The notes under the pieces: generated by a model
The model's database searches: none
What the model saw: the letters and a program-made list of their open reading frames with translations, nothing else
What the model was told of the DNA's origin: nothing
Part shown: one piece after another, positions 23,575 to 48,982 of the stretch
Numbering within the stretch: position 1 is the first letter of the stretch
Layout of the letters: every line of letters begins with the position of its first letter
Source: Physella acuta
Taxonomy: Eukaryota > Mollusca > Gastropoda > Physidae
DNA: 64,000 nt
Reading direction: 5' to 3'
Assembly (NCBI RefSeq): GCF_028476545.1
Contig: NW_026732288.1
Coordinates: forward strand, 331,635-395,634
Made by a program: the position numbers and the translations under genes

Positions 23575-25468
23575 GGGGTGGGGCGGCGTTTGTATAGGCG
23601 GGGTGGGGCGGTGTTTGTATGGGCGGGGTGGGGCAGCGTTTGTATAGGCGGGGTGGGGCAGCGTTTGTATGGGCGGGGTGGGGCAGCGTTTGTATAGGCG
23701 GGGTGGGGCAGCGTTTGTATAGGCGGGGTGGGGCACGTTTGTATGGGCGGGGTGGGACAGTGTTTGTATAGGCGGGGTGGGACAGTGTTTGTATAGGTGG
23801 GGCAGTGGTTGTATAGGCGGGGTGGGGCAGCGTTTGTATAGGCGGGGTGGGGCAGCGTTTGTATAGGCGGGGTGGGGCAGTGTTTGTATAGGCGGGGTGG
23901 GGCAGTGTTTGTATAGGCGGGGTGGGGCAGCGTTTGTATAGGCGGGATGGGGCGGTGTTTGTATAGGCGGGGTGGGGCAGCGTTTGTATAGGCGGGGTGG
24001 GGCAGTGTTTGTATAGGCGGGGTGGGGCAGTGTTTGTATAGGCGGGGTGGGGCGGTGTTTGTATAGGCGGGGTGGGGCAGCGTTTGTATAGGCGGGGTGG
24101 GGCAGCGTTTGTATAGGCGGGATGGGGCACGTTTGTGTGGGCGGGGTGGGGCAGTGTTTGTATAGGTGGGGCAGCGTTTGTATAGGTGGGGCAGCGTTTG
24201 TATAGGCGGGATGGGGCACGTTTGTGTGGGCGGGGTGGGGCAGTGTTTGTATAGGTGGGGCAGCGTTTGTATGGGGGGGGGGGTGGGGCAGCGTTTGTAT
24301 AGGCGGGGCAGTGTTTGTATGGGGGGGGGGTGGGGCAGCGTTTGTATAGGCGGGATGGGGCACGTTTGTGTGGGCGGGGTGGGGCAGTGTTTGTATCGGT
24401 GGGGCAGCGTTTGTATAGGCGGGATGGGGCACGTTTGTATAGGTGGGGTGGGGCAGCGTTTGTATAGGCGGGGTGGGGCAGTGTTTGTATAGGCGGGGTG
24501 GGGCAGTGTTTGTATAGGCGGGGTGGGGCGGCGTTTGTATAAACGGGATGGGGCAGCGTTTGTATAGGTGGGGTGGGGCAGCGTTTGTATAGTAGGTGGG
24601 GCAGCGTTTGTATAGGCGGGGTGGGGCAGTGTTTGTATAGGCGGGGTGGGGCAGTGTTTGTATAGGTGTGGTGGGGCAGCGTTTGTATAGGCGGGGTGGG
24701 GCGGCGTTTGTATAAACGGGATGGGGCAGCGTTTGTATAGGTGGGGTGGGGCAGCGTTTGTATAGTAGGTGGGGCAGTGTTTGTATGGGCGGGGTGGGGC
24801 AGCGTTTGTATAAACGGGATGGGGCAGTGTTTGTATAGGCGGGGTGGGGCAGTGTTTGTATAGTAGGTGGGGCAGCGTTTGTATAGGTGGGGTGGGGCAG
24901 CGTTTGTATAGGTGGGGTGGGGCAGCGTTTGTATAAACGGGATGGGGCAGCGTTTGTATAGGCGGGGTGGGGCAGCGTTTGTATAGTAGGTGGGGCAGCG
25001 TTTGTATAGTAGGTGGGGCAGCGTTTGTATAGTAGGTGGGGCAGCGTTTGTATAGTAGGTGGGGCAGCGTTTGTATAGGCGGGGTGGGGCAGCGTTTGTA
25101 TAGGTGGGGTGGGGCAGCGTTTGTATAGGCGGGGTGGGGCAGTGTTTGTATAGTAGGTGGGGCAGCGTTTGTATAGGCGGGGTGGGGCAGTGTTTGTATA
25201 GTAGGTGGGGCAGCGTTTGTATAGGTCGGGTGGGGCAGTGTTTGTATAGTAGGTGGGGCAGCGTTTGTATAGGTGGGGCAGCGTTTGTATAGGCGGGATG
25301 GGGCACGTTTGTATAGGTGGGGTGGGGCAGCGTTTGTATAGGCGGGGTGGGGCAGCGTTTGTATAGGCGGGGTGGGGCAGTGTTTGTATAGGTGGGGTGG
25401 GGCAGTGTTTGTATAGTAGGTGGGGCAGCGTTTGTATAGGCGGGGTGGGGCAGCGTTTGTATGGGCGG
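23575..25468. repeat. G-rich minisatellite, 25-bp unit, about 1.9 kb
   Basis: About 75 copies of GTATAGGCGGGGTGGGG with CAGYGTTT, with variants (AGTAGGTGGGG, AAACGGGATGGGG). Each unit has two runs of four Gs. Because 25 is not a multiple of three and the unit lacks stops on the minus strand, all three minus frames stay open for hundreds of codons; these are not genes. Confidence 0.97.
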
Positions 25469-25614
25469 GAAAAAAAATGGAGAGGGGGGAGGGTGACAAT
25501 ATACGAGAGTAGTCTTTAGACAAGTACCCGGGTAATCCGGATAAAAAAAAAACAAATAGTCAACAACCGAGGCAATGTATTTTTTTAAGTACATGTAATT
25601 CGTTTTTTTTTTCT

Positions 25615-25853
25615 TTTTCTTAGTTCTTAATTCTAGTGGTGGAGGAATCCCTCCAACACAGTTAATTATTACGTGTCAACTGGTTAAGCGCCATATGTCG
25701 TTGACTATGATTTCAGCCTGCTTTTCTAGCCTTTGTCCAATCAAGAACAAACTACAAGGCAGCAGATGTTTGATTTTGGAGTTCGAACTCGAGACTTTTC
25801 GGTTTAGTAGCCATGAGCTTTATCGACTCAACCACGCCGACCGCAGACACCAA
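25615..25853 (-). mobile_element. Dimeric tRNA SINE, 5' monomer plus body, truncated
   Basis: On the minus strand: GGTCGGCGTGGTTGAGTCG, CTCATGGCTACTAAACCG, B box GAGTTCGAACTCC, CTGCTGCCTTGTAG and GGCGCTTAACCAG. It lacks much of the second tRNA-like unit and the (GAA)n tail is replaced by a degraded T-rich flank. Confidence 0.8.
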
Positions 25854-26036
25854 ATTCGTTTTTGAAAACTAAATATACAGCAAAAACACATTTATACATA
25901 AATAGGCCTACTGTTAATATATTTTTAAAAATATCAAATTAATATAAATAACAAGTTAACATTTAACACACATTTTAAATTTTTATACATCTGAGGAGAC
26001 GGGAAGAAACTTAATGCCTCTTTATAATGGCTATGG

Positions 26037-26240
26037 CAGGGGTCGGCAACCTTTTGAAGCGGAAGAGCCAAAAGTTACAATTTTCAAAATTTCCCTGGTT
26101 TGAAAGAGCCACTAACATTTTTTTAATTTCAAATATTTTTTTTATAAAGATTATTAGTATTTGTTAAAGGAGCTGGAGAGCCGCATCTTGATATCAAAAG
26201 AGCCGCATGCGGCTCGCGAGCCGCAGGTTACCGACCCCTG
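26037..26240. mobile_element. Complete hAT MITE, CAGGGGTCGGCAACC type
   Basis: 204 bp with terminal repeats CAGGGGTCGGCAACC and GGTTACCGACCCCTG. Perfect 8-bp target-site duplication GGCTATGG at 26029-26036 and 26241-26248. The ends and AAGAGCCGCATGCGGCTC interior resemble widespread animal hAT non-autonomous elements. Confidence 0.95.
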
Positions 26241-26248
26241 GGCTATGG

Positions 26249-27130
26249 GAACAAAGATACTAGAGATACGTACACATTACTTTGGGTATCGCGTCAATAC
26301 GGAATGTTGTTAGCTAGGACTAAATGATGTACGGAGGTCTTAGAGAGTCATGTAACTAGATTAACAACTAGACAAGGGGGGGGGGGGGGTACATAGAAGA
26401 CGTCACACTCGTTCAGATAGTGTGACGCCACACGTTTAAAAGTAATTTTAGAAACTGAATTTTAGAAGTTATTTGGTATTTTAGAAAACTTTTTTAATAC
26501 ATTGTAACAGAAATAAATTGATGTACTCTGTGTTGGTCGAGCTCAGGAAATATTTTAGAAAAAAATCGGTTTAAAAGAAAACAATTCAAGTGCAACTTTG
26601 AGGGGGGGGGGTGTGTAAGCTGTGAGGATGTGTGACGGAGAGGAGGGGCGAGGTAAAAACGTGAATAAAGTGTGACGTCATTAACTGATGATACTACAGA
26701 TTTTAGACGAATTTAATGACGTCAAGCGAAGGAGGGGGGGGGGGGGCCTGACCGAAATGTGACCTAAGAAAAATAATGATGAATCAATTTTTTCCCGCTG
26801 AAATTGTAGCGATGCGTGAGTGAAAGAGGTGGGGGGGGGGGGGGGGAAGGAGGGGGGAAATGAGGCTGTGACTCTGAGACTGTAAGCGAATAATTACTGC
26901 CTCTGGTATTAAGTTACGAGATATGAAAAGGTGGACAAAAATAGGTTAAAATGACATGACGTCATTTATGGCCGCCCCCTAAACAGATTTAATTATTGCG
27001 TAATTGATCACCCAGAAACGCTGAAGAACTCAGGTTAGAAAGGCTATGTTATTACATGCTCGTTATCAGCCATTACCACTTTAAGCAGTTGTGGGTACGG
27101 CTAATCGATGCAAGGAGCGATAGAATAGAC
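26249..27130. other. Unassigned DNA with four long G runs
   Basis: Runs of 8-16 Gs near 26377, 26603, 26734 and 26831, separated by TGACGTCA-like words and AT-rich DNA. No coding exon recognised. Confidence 0.4.
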
Positions 27131-27132
27131 GT

Positions 27133-27500
27133 GAGTTGATGTGTGGTGTGTTGTGTGGAGGTGAGTGGGTGTGTGGTGTGTTGTGTGGAGGTGAGTGGAT
27201 GTGTGGTGTGTTGTGTGGAGGTGAGTGGGTGTGTGGTGTGTTGTGTGGAGGTGAGTGGATGTGTGGTGTGTTGTGTGGAGGTGAGTGGATGTGTGGTGTG
27301 TTGTGTGGAGGTGAATGGATGTGTGGTGTGTTGTGTGGAGGTGAATGGATGTGTGGTGTGTTGTGTGGAGGTGAGTTGATGTGTGGTGTATTGTGTGGAG
27401 GTGAGTGGATGTGTGGTGTGTTGTGTGGAGGTGAGTGGATGTGTGGTGTGTTGTGTGGAGGTGAGTTGATGTGTGGTGTGTTGTGTGGAGGTGAGTTGAG
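27133..27500. repeat. Minisatellite, 30-bp unit
   Basis: About 12 copies of GTGTGGTGTGTTGTGTGGAG plus GTGAGTGGAT, nearly identical. As 30 is a multiple of three, the array is open in several frames on both strands; these are repeat translations, not proteins. Confidence 0.97.
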
Positions 27501-27859
27501 AAGGACAATCACCTGGTGATGTGTATCTACTCTACAGACTGGACATTAGTCAAGTGTGACGTCAGTCAAGTCAATGACCGCTGTAACATTCACAGACCCG
27601 TACATTAAGACCAGCTCGACGACACAAATGCCGCGAAACTAAAAACAATCAGACCTATAGACCTATGCTTAAAATAAAATGAGGCAGAATTATTTTCTCA
27701 ATTGTGAGCCAAAAAATATTTTTATTTAGGTCAAGATGGACGTTTTTTCCCGCGATAACCTACAGCATTTTAAAATACAAACGATCACAATCTAAACACA
27801 ACATGAACTGTCAGGAATCCAAAAATTATCCAGCAAAACTAAAATCACCAGATCCTTAC

Positions 27860-28098
27860 CTGCGATAAGATAGATAATAATGCCGATGATAAAATGGCGA
27901 GCGAAGAGCGGAGTGGCACAGCGTCGTGTGACACGGTGTTGTCTGTGGGAGGGTCTGGGGACTCGATGCCATCAGTGGGCGGGCGAGGCGGGAGGCTGGC
28001 AGAGTCACGTGATCGATTGGAAAATCTTTTCCCAGCATGGAAGTAAGCGATTCGTAACAGATTGTCTTTAGTAGCATCTCTGGGGCGGTTAAGATCTT
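27860..28098 (-). other. Candidate 5' noncoding exon of the GPCR gene
   Basis: On the minus strand TTTTTACAG precedes position 28098 and ATCGCAG/GTAAGG follows at 27860, both good splice sites bounding 239 bp of comparatively GC-rich unique sequence. It is upstream of, and on the same strand as, the GPCR start codon exon, which has an acceptor. It could equally belong to an unseen transcript. Evidence is only the sites and composition. Confidence 0.35.
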
Positions 28099-28104
28099 CT
28101 GTAA

Positions 28105-29070
28105 AAACATCATTAGGTGGTAAAGATTTTTTAAAGAACGTCATTAGGGGGTAAAGATTTTTTAAAGAACGTCATTGGGTGGTAAAGATTTTTTAAGAAC
28201 GTCATTAGGGGGTAAATATTTTTAAAGAACGTCATTAGGGGGTAAAGATTTTTTAAGAACGTCAATTGGAGGTAAAGATTTTTTTTAAAGAACGTCATTA
28301 GGGGGTAAAGATTTTTTAAAGAACGTCATTAGGGGGTAAAGATTTTTTTTTAAGAACATCGATAGAACAGTAAAGATTTTCTTTAAGAACATCAATAGAA
28401 CAGTTAGGATTTTTTAAAATAACATCACTTAGCTTAGACAGTAAAGATTTTCTTTAAGAACATCCCCTAGACAGTAAAGATTTTCTTGAAGAACGTCCCT
28501 AGAGCAGTAAAGATTATGTAAGAACACCACTTTGACAGTAAAGATTTACTTTAAGAACATTACTCAGACAGTAAAGATTTTCTTTAAGAACATCACTTAG
28601 ACAGTAAAGATTTTCTTTAAGAACATCACTTAGACAGTAAAGATTATGTAAGAACATCCCTTAGACAGTAAAGATTATGTAAGAACATCCCTTAGACAGT
28701 AAAGATTATGTAAGAACATCACTTAGACAGTAAAGATTTTCTTTAAGAACATCACTTAGACAGTAAAGATTTTCTTTAAGAACATCACTTAGACAGTAAA
28801 GGTTTTCTTTTAGAACATCACTTAGACAGTAAAGATTTTCTTTAAGAACATCACTTAGACAGTAAATATTATGTAAGAACATCAATCAGACAGCAAAGAT
28901 TTTCTTTAAGAACATCACTTAGACAGTAAAGATTTTCTTTTAGAACATCACTTAGACAGTAAAGATTTACTTTAAGAACATCACTTAGACAGTAAAGATT
29001 TTCTTTTAGAACATCACTTAGACAGTAAAGATTTTCTTTAAGAACATCACTTAGACAGTAAAGGTTTTCT
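28105..29070. repeat. Minisatellite, 31-34 bp unit, in two subfamilies
   Basis: Left part (28105-28340): GTCATTAGGGGGTAAAG and TTTTTTAAAGAAC. Right part (28340-29070): CATCACTTAGACAGTAAAG and ATTTTCTTTAAGAA. About 29 copies. On the minus strand the unit resembles the acceptor of the candidate exon ending at 28098. Confidence 0.9.
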
Positions 29071-29606
29071 ACAAGATCACCACGAAAACATTAAAGATCT
29101 TCCCCAATAACGTCATCAAATACAAAAAAAAATCCCCCATAACTCCATAAAAACTCGACACAGTTTTTCTATCTCATCAACAAAACCAGTAAAAGCTCTT
29201 TCTGATAGATTTCACCCAGGAATAAGCGACCTTATTGACGGGGGAGGTGGGGGAAGGGAAGGATATAGCCTCAGGATCCATGAAGCTTCAAGTAGGGGAG
29301 GGGTCAAGAAAGGCCAGCTGGTCCCCTAAATGCTACTAGAATCTATGACTATCGAATATATTAAAATTTCGAATGAACTTTCTTTTTTTTTATCTCTATG
29401 TTGAGAACAAAAGATAAATTAATCTCTGGTACAGATTGTAGTCAAATATTAAGTAAAACATGTTTTACTTGCATGTAACATATGGTTTTTTTATCATTTG
29501 TTTCATGCAGATCTAATTTATTTTTCCCATGAAAAAAATTCTGATAGCTAACTATATTTCGTATCAATGTTTTGTTTTGAATATATAGATATCTACATAT
29601 ATAAAC

Positions 29607-30435
<829 letters not shown>

Positions 30436-30439
30436 ATGT

Positions 30440-32685
30440 CATATGTGGTGTTTCGCTAGTGTCATACAAATGTCTTAGGTGGTTTTTAGCTAGTGTCATA
30501 CAATTGTCTTAGGTGGTTTTTAGCTAGTGTCATACAAATGTCTTAGGTGGTTTTTAGCTAGTGTCATACAAATGTCTTAGGTGGTTTTCAGCTAGTGTCA
30601 TACAAATGTCTTAGGTGGTTTTTAGCTAGTGCTATACAAATGTCTTAGGTGGTTTTTAGCTAGTATCATACATATGCGTTAGGTGGTTTTCAGCTAGTGT
30701 CATACAAATGTCTTAGGTGGTTTTTAGCTAGTGCCATACACATGTCTTAGGTGGTTTTTAGCTAGTGTCATACAAATGTCTTAGGTGGTTTTTAGCTAGT
30801 GTCATACAAATGTCTTAGGTGGTTTTTAGCTAGTGTCATACAAATGTCTTAGGTGGTTTTCAGCTAGTGTCATACAAATGTCTTAGGTGGTTTTTAGCTA
30901 GTGTCATACAAATGTCTTAGGTGGTTTTTAGCTAGTGTCATACAAATGTCTTAGGTGGTTTTCAGCTAGTGTCATACAAATGTCTTAGGTGGTTTTTAGC
31001 TAGTGTCATACAAATGTCTTAGGTGGTTTTTAGCTAGTGTCATACAAATGTCTTAGGTGGTTTTTAGCTAGTGTCATACAAATATCTTAGGTGGTTTTTA
31101 GCTAGTGTCATACAAATGTCTTAGGTGGTTTTTAGCTAGTGTCATACAAATGTCTTAGGTGGTTTTCAGCTAGTGTCATACAAATGTCTTAGGTGGTTTT
31201 TAGCTAGTGCCATACAAATGTCTTAGGTGGTTTTTAGCTAGTGTCATACAAATGTCTTAGGTGGTTTTTAGCTAGTGTCATACAAATGTCTTAGGTGGTT
31301 TTTAGCTAGTGTCATACAAATGTCTTAGGTGGTTTTTAGCTAGTATCATACAAATGTCTTAGGTGGTTTTCAGCTAGTGTCATACAAATGTCTTAGGTGG
31401 TTTTTAGCTAGTGTCATACAAATGTCTTAGGTGGTTTTTAGCTAGTGTCATACAAATGTCTTAGGAGGTTTTTAGCTAGTGTCATACAAATGTCTTAGGT
31501 GGTTTTCAGCTAGTGTCATACAAATGTCTTAGGTGGTTTTTAGCTAGTATCATACAAATGTCTTAGGTGGTTTTTAGCTAGTGTCATACAAATGTCTTAG
31601 GTGGTTTTCAGCAGTGTCATACAAATGTCTTAGGTGGTTTTTAGCTAGTATCATACATATGTGTTAGGTGGTTTTCAGTTAGTGTCATACAAATGTCTTA
31701 GGTGGTTTTTAGCTAGTATCATACATATGTGTTAGGTGGTTTTCAGCTAGTGTCATACAAATGTCTTAGGTGGTTTTTAGCTAGTGCCATACACATGTCT
31801 TAGGTGGTTTTTAGCTAGTGTCATACAAATGTCTTAGGTGGTTTTTAGCTAGTGTCATACAAATGTCTTAGGTGGTTTTTAGCTAGTGTCATACAAATGT
31901 CTTAGGTGGTTTTCAGCTAGTGTCATACAAATGTCTTAGGTGGTTTTTAGCTAGTGTCATACAAATGTCTTAGGTGGTTTTCAGCTAGTGTCATACAAAT
32001 GTCTTAGGTGGTTTTTAGCTAGTGTCATACAAATGTCTTAGGTGGTTTTTAGCTAGTATCATACAAATGTCTTAGGTGGTTTTTAGCTAGTGTCATACAA
32101 ATGTCTTAGGTGGTTTTCAGCTAGTGTCATACAAATGTCTTAGGTGGTTTTTTAGCTAGTGTCATACAAATGTCTTAGGTGGTTTTTAGCTAGTGTCATA
32201 CAAATGTCTTAGGTGGTTTTTAGCTAGTGTCATACAAATGTCTTAGGTGGTTTTCAGCTAGTATCATACATATGTGTTAGGTGGTTTTTAGCTAGTGTCA
32301 TACAAATGTCTTAGGTGGTTGTTAGCTAGTATCATACATATGTGTTAGGTGGTTTTCAGCTAGTGTCATACAAATGTCTTAGGTGGTTTTCAGCTAGTGT
32401 CATACAAATGTCTTAGGTGGTTTTAAGCTAGTGTCATACAAATGTCTTAGGTGTTTTTCAGTTAGTGTCATACAAATGTCTTAGGTGGTTTTTAGCTAGT
32501 GTCATACAAATGTCTTAGGTGGTTTTCAGCTAGTGTCATACAAATGTCTTAGGTGGTTTTTAGCTAGTGTCATACAAATGTCTTAGGTGTTTTTCAGTTA
32601 GTGTCATACAAATGTCTTAGGTGGTTTTTAGCTAGTGTCATACAAATGTCTTAGGTGGTTTTTAGCTAGTGTCATACAGATGTCA
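30440..32685. repeat. Minisatellite, 34-bp unit, about 2.25 kb
   Basis: About 66 copies of GCTAGTGTCATACAAATG with TCTTAGGTGGTTTTTA. Highly uniform; a few variant types (TATCATACATATGTGTTAG; GTTTTCAG against GTTTTTAG) recur at intervals, showing that blocks of units were duplicated together. Intergenic. Confidence 0.97.
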
Positions 32686-32689
32686 TTTG

Positions 32690-33375
32690 CCGTGGCTGGC
32701 TATTGGTGTGTAGATATAACGAATGTTCATTTAATAACCATGGACGATGGCAAGATCATGTTTACTCGGGTGGGTGGGGGGAGGGGTTCATAAATTAATC
32801 AACAAGTACTAGAACATCTGTGTCAGATAAAAACTAGGGCTCCTTTGTTGGGGAGTGATAACCTAGTAAACAACACACTTTATTTTAAAATCTTCGCGTC
32901 ATCTTGACAAAAAATTCCCACTGTGTTGATGTAATGACACCAGCCCCCCCCCCCCCCCCCCACCCCATCTGTCCTGCACCCCACGTTGTACCTTGACACG
33001 ATACGCCTCTGTCCATCAGACACAGCAGACGGCGACAGACAAGAGATTAGAGACCCAGAATCTGGAGGACATCGGTCTAACGACGACTTCTGCTCGGCTG
33101 GGCATGGTCAAAAAATGGCTGGACAATTTGGAATGACGTCCTGATTGGTCAGTTCCACCGAGAGCAGTGAAGCGTGGAAGCATCGACTTAAACATCAGAG
33201 GAACAGCTCAAGCGATGGACGTCACTGTATAATGTGGGGAGGGGAAGGGGGCGGACGGACTTATCAAACTAATCTGTCTCTCAGACTCGATTTTCTTTTG
33301 TTATTTTTTTTATTTCTATCAGTATCAAGATGGAATAGAATCAAGACTTTCTTGCAGTTATATTTGTATGTATGT
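32690..33375. other. Unassigned intergenic DNA
   Basis: Holds a C run near 32944-32960 and moderately GC-rich sequence at 32990-33240 without a supportable exon. Confidence 0.35.
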
Positions 33376-33377
33376 AT

Positions 33378-33378
33378 G

Positions 33379-33453
<75 letters not shown>

Positions 33454-33545
33454 TATATATTATATATATACATATATATACATATATATATGTATATATA
33501 TATATATATATAAAATATATATATTATATATATACATATATATAC

Positions 33546-33640
<95 letters not shown>
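33378..33640. repeat. Interrupted (TA)n microsatellite
   Basis: TA run broken by TATATACA and TAAATAATA steps, preceded by (TATG)n at 33368-33383. Confidence 0.93.
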
Positions 33641-33643
<3 letters not shown>

Positions 33644-33939
33644 GTAAGAAACAGAACATACAGGTGCAAAAAAAAGCACACAAAGAAAACTATAACATAA
33701 AGTTAAAGCCAAAAATAGATAGGATATTTCAACTTTGTTAAAAAAAAGCGAATGTCGCTCTTGTAAATGATGTGAAAAAAGCTAAATATAAAGTTTTCTC
33801 TGTTAGTAAATTGAACCCATTTGTAATGGCGTTTTTAATACAATTTCATATGGAGATTTTTTTTATCCTAAATCGGTTGTCTCGCTTGACTAGACTCAGG
33901 AAATTAGGAGAGAAGAAATCCGTGGATCGATGGATGGGA

Positions 33940-34785
33940 TTGTGGCTGTCGGCCTCCAAGGGATGCTTTGTTGATGGATAAATATGTCAGTCTGAAATGG
34001 ATGCTTGATTAATGGATAAATGTGTCAGTCTGAAATGGATGCTTGATTAATGGATACATATGTCAGTTTTAAATGGATATTTGTCAATGATTATAGCGTT
34101 TTTAAATCGATGCTTTGTTGATGGATATATATGTCAGTCTGAAATGGATGCTTGATTAATGGATAAATGTGTCAGTCTGAAATGGATGCTTGATTAATGG
34201 ATAAATGTGTCAGTCTGAAATGGATGCTTGATTAATGGATACATATGTCAGTTTTAAATGGATATTTGTCAATGATTATAGCGTTTTTAAATCGATGCTT
34301 TGTTGATGGATATATATGTCAGTCTGAAATGGATGCTTGATTAATGGATAAATATGTCAGTTTTAAATGGATATTTTGTCAATGATTATAGCGTTTTGAA
34401 ATCGATGCTTTGTTGATGGATATATATGTCAGTCTGAAATGGATGCTTGATTAATGGATAAATGTGTCAGTCTGAAATGGATGCTTGATTAATGGATACA
34501 TATGTCAGTTTTAAATGGATATTTGTCAATGATTATAGCGTTTTTAAATCGATGCTTTGTTGATGGATATATATGTCAGTCTGAAATGGATGCTTGATTA
34601 ATGGATAAATATGTCAGTTTTAAATGGATATTTTGTCAATGATTATAGCGTTTTGAAATCGATGCTTTGTTGATGGATATATATGTCAGTCTGAAATGGA
34701 TGCTTGATTAATGGATAAATATGTCAGTTTTAAATGGATATTTTGTCAATGATTATAGCGTTTTGAAATCGATGCTTTGTTGATA
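33940..34785. repeat. Higher-order minisatellite
   Basis: A 37-bp monomer (ATGGATGCTTGATTAATGG plus ATAAATGTGTCAGTCTGAA) alternates with diverged monomers (ATGGATATTTGTCAATG, ATTATAGCGTTTTTAAATC, GATGCTTTGTTGATGG). The composite block repeats about five times, the last copies nearly identical. Confidence 0.88.
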
Positions 34786-34794
34786 CACCTCTTT

Positions 34795-35095
34795 GTTTTT
34801 AATGGGAACTTTGTAAATGGATAATGCTGTTTAGCATAGATACTTTACTGAAAGATAATGCTGTTTAACGTGGATATTTTACTGATGGATAATGCTGTTT
34901 AGCATGGATACTTTATAGATGGATAATGCTGTTCAGCATGGATATTTTATCGATGGATAATGATGTTTGGCATGGATACTTTATCGATGGATAACGCTGT
35001 TCAGTATGGATTTACTGACGGATTATGCTATTTAGCATGGATACTTTGTCAATGGGTAGTGCTGTTTAGCATGAGTACTTTGTCGATGGCTGAAA
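34795..35095. repeat. Minisatellite, about 34-bp unit, related to its left neighbour
   Basis: About nine copies built on GATGGATAATGCTGTT and TAGCATGGATACTTT. The GATGGATA word is shared with the array at 33940-34785, suggesting common ancestry. Confidence 0.85.
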
Positions 35096-35719
35096 ACATC
35101 GATTCCATAAGATCGGCTCCATCTATCTGTGTAGTAAACATCGAAGATTTCTTGGCGAATTTTTTTAATGGTAGGAGAGGATAAAATATTCGATGAACGA
35201 AAGGGCTTTGATAGACAGCGAGAAACGCTTTGGGTGGCGGTTTTGTTTGATACTTGGATTCCCGTGAGGCGCTTTTCAATATTTTCTAAAGAGAAAGTGA
35301 GAGCCAATTCTAGTGGGGATATGAAATTCAGAATTTCTTTAACATTTGCATGTGTGGTGGTTTGGGGAGGGGAGGGGGCATGTTCAAAAAGTGTGGCTAA
35401 ATTTAGTGGGGAGTAGGTTTTACCTAGAGCGTGAGTACGGTATAAACAATAACTTATTCAAAAAATGGTTGATAACATTCGTGCAATAAAAACGTTCAGT
35501 CAAGTGTAAAAAATATTAAAGTGTTTAATATACAGTAACATTTTAAAAAGTTATAAAACAACAAATAAATATGGAAGACTTCAAGTTTAAGCTGTTAAAA
35601 TTATTTGGATACCAAATAATGCTCATTGTTATACCCCATCTAATGCTTCAATAACAGTAACACGTATTTCAAGAACATTTGTGTGTCTAGTTTTAATGTA
35701 TATTCCACGACTGTCTATA
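35096..35719. other. Unassigned DNA downstream of SLC17 gene A
   Basis: No family features in the short reading frames here. 35400-35719 is AT-rich and on the minus strand would be the 3' UTR of SLC17 gene A. Confidence 0.35.
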
Positions 35720-47782
<12,063 letters not shown>

Positions 47783-48595
47783 ATTACTTGTTCCACCGAC
47801 AACTAGGTCACCCCAGAAAAAAATAACGGATGTGCTCGGCCGCCATACGCCGTGACCCAGTTTCTGAAGAACGTGTGCTGGTTACTTGGCACAGATTTGA
47901 CGACACGCAAACCGTAAAACCGTTAAATATTGACGGTTCGGACAGCCACAATTGGGACACAGTTGTGATGGGCGTGTCATAATTTCTACCCAGATTACTG
48001 GTGTGTAAGTAGTTTAGCTGTGCTCGATGTGTGAGTGGGAGTAAACAATCGCACGTGCCGGCAGAGCAGCTGTACTCGAGTCAGCGATACTTGGGACTTG
48101 CTGTTCGTTTATATGACGAACCGCGGGCCGTATGTGACCATCAATGAAAAATATACGCATCCTCTACTTGATAATTTAAGTGATAAATGTATTTGATTAT
48201 TAAACACATACTAAACCTAATTTCATATCATAAATTACAAAACGTGAACAAAGATTGCAAACGATCTAATCTACAATAGGAAAAAGATACAGTCAATAAC
48301 GAACTAGACAAGTATAAAACACTTAATACTAATGATACATGATTACAGCGACAGTCGGCTTGACCCGGACATTGCATTGTGTCAAACTTCCAGCGTGTCA
48401 TCTTACAACCTATGACCTAATTATTGATCTCGGTCGAATTTTTTCTACACGTGTTGCAAGCATCCGGGTAGAGAAATGGGACACGCTCGTGACTGGGTGA
48501 TTATTCAATTGAAATCCACTCAGGCGTGAAAGAAAAGTACACGCATTTGATCAACGAGTGTTTGGAAAATCCCCTTCAACATAATACAATAAATA
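47783..48595. other. 5' flank of SLC17 gene A
   Basis: Expected to hold the 5' UTR and promoter on the minus strand. I see no convincing TATA box or initiator; the stretch 47800-48130 is less AT-rich than its surroundings and contains several CG dinucleotides. Confidence 0.35.
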
Positions 48596-48840
48596 AATAA
48601 AATACTTAAAAAAAACCTTTTTAAAAAAACCACGTTTTTCATGTGGACTAAAAAGTAGAAAATAACTATTTACATACATTTGATGACAAAAAACGTGGGT
48701 CGGGCAGATGGGTCGGGAAATTTGATGGTGAACGTACCCACGTTTTTTGTCATCAAATGTATGTAAATAGTTATTTTCTACTTTTTAGTCCACAAGAAAA
48801 ACGTGGTTTTTTAAAAACGTTTTTTTTTAAGTATTTTATT
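48596..48840. repeat. Fold-back element, copy 1 (105-bp arms, 35-bp spacer)
   Basis: Left arm 48596-48700 and right arm 48736-48840 are near-perfect inverted repeats (GACTAAAAAGTAGAAAATAA against its complement). The spacer 48701-48735 begins CGGGCAGATGGGTCGGG. The transcript would form a long hairpin. Confidence 0.95.
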
Positions 48841-48982
48841 TTCTCCTTTTTAGTCCGTTGCTACACATGAAAAACGTGGTTTTTAAAAAAGTTTTTTATA
48901 TAGTTTATTTTCTACTTTATCTAATGACTCGATTAAGTATGACTTTACTAAGTGTTTATAAATACACGGACTAAAAAAATCT

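Noticed and set aside
23366-25594. 742-codon and 652-codon minus-strand reading frames rich in Pro-Thr
   Set aside because: They are translations of the 25-bp minisatellite; all three frames are open for the same arithmetic reason and no non-repeat domain exists.
27081-27512. Frames on both strands with HNTPHIHSPP or VCGVLCGGE repeats
   Set aside because: 30-bp minisatellite; open in both strands, typical of period-3 arrays.
30440-32685. CRISPR-like direct repeats
   Set aside because: There are no unique spacers between units, and the DNA is animal; it is a plain minisatellite.
33145-33981. Short plus-strand frames near 33.1-34.0 kb
   Set aside because: Partly TA-run translation, otherwise no motif or splice support.
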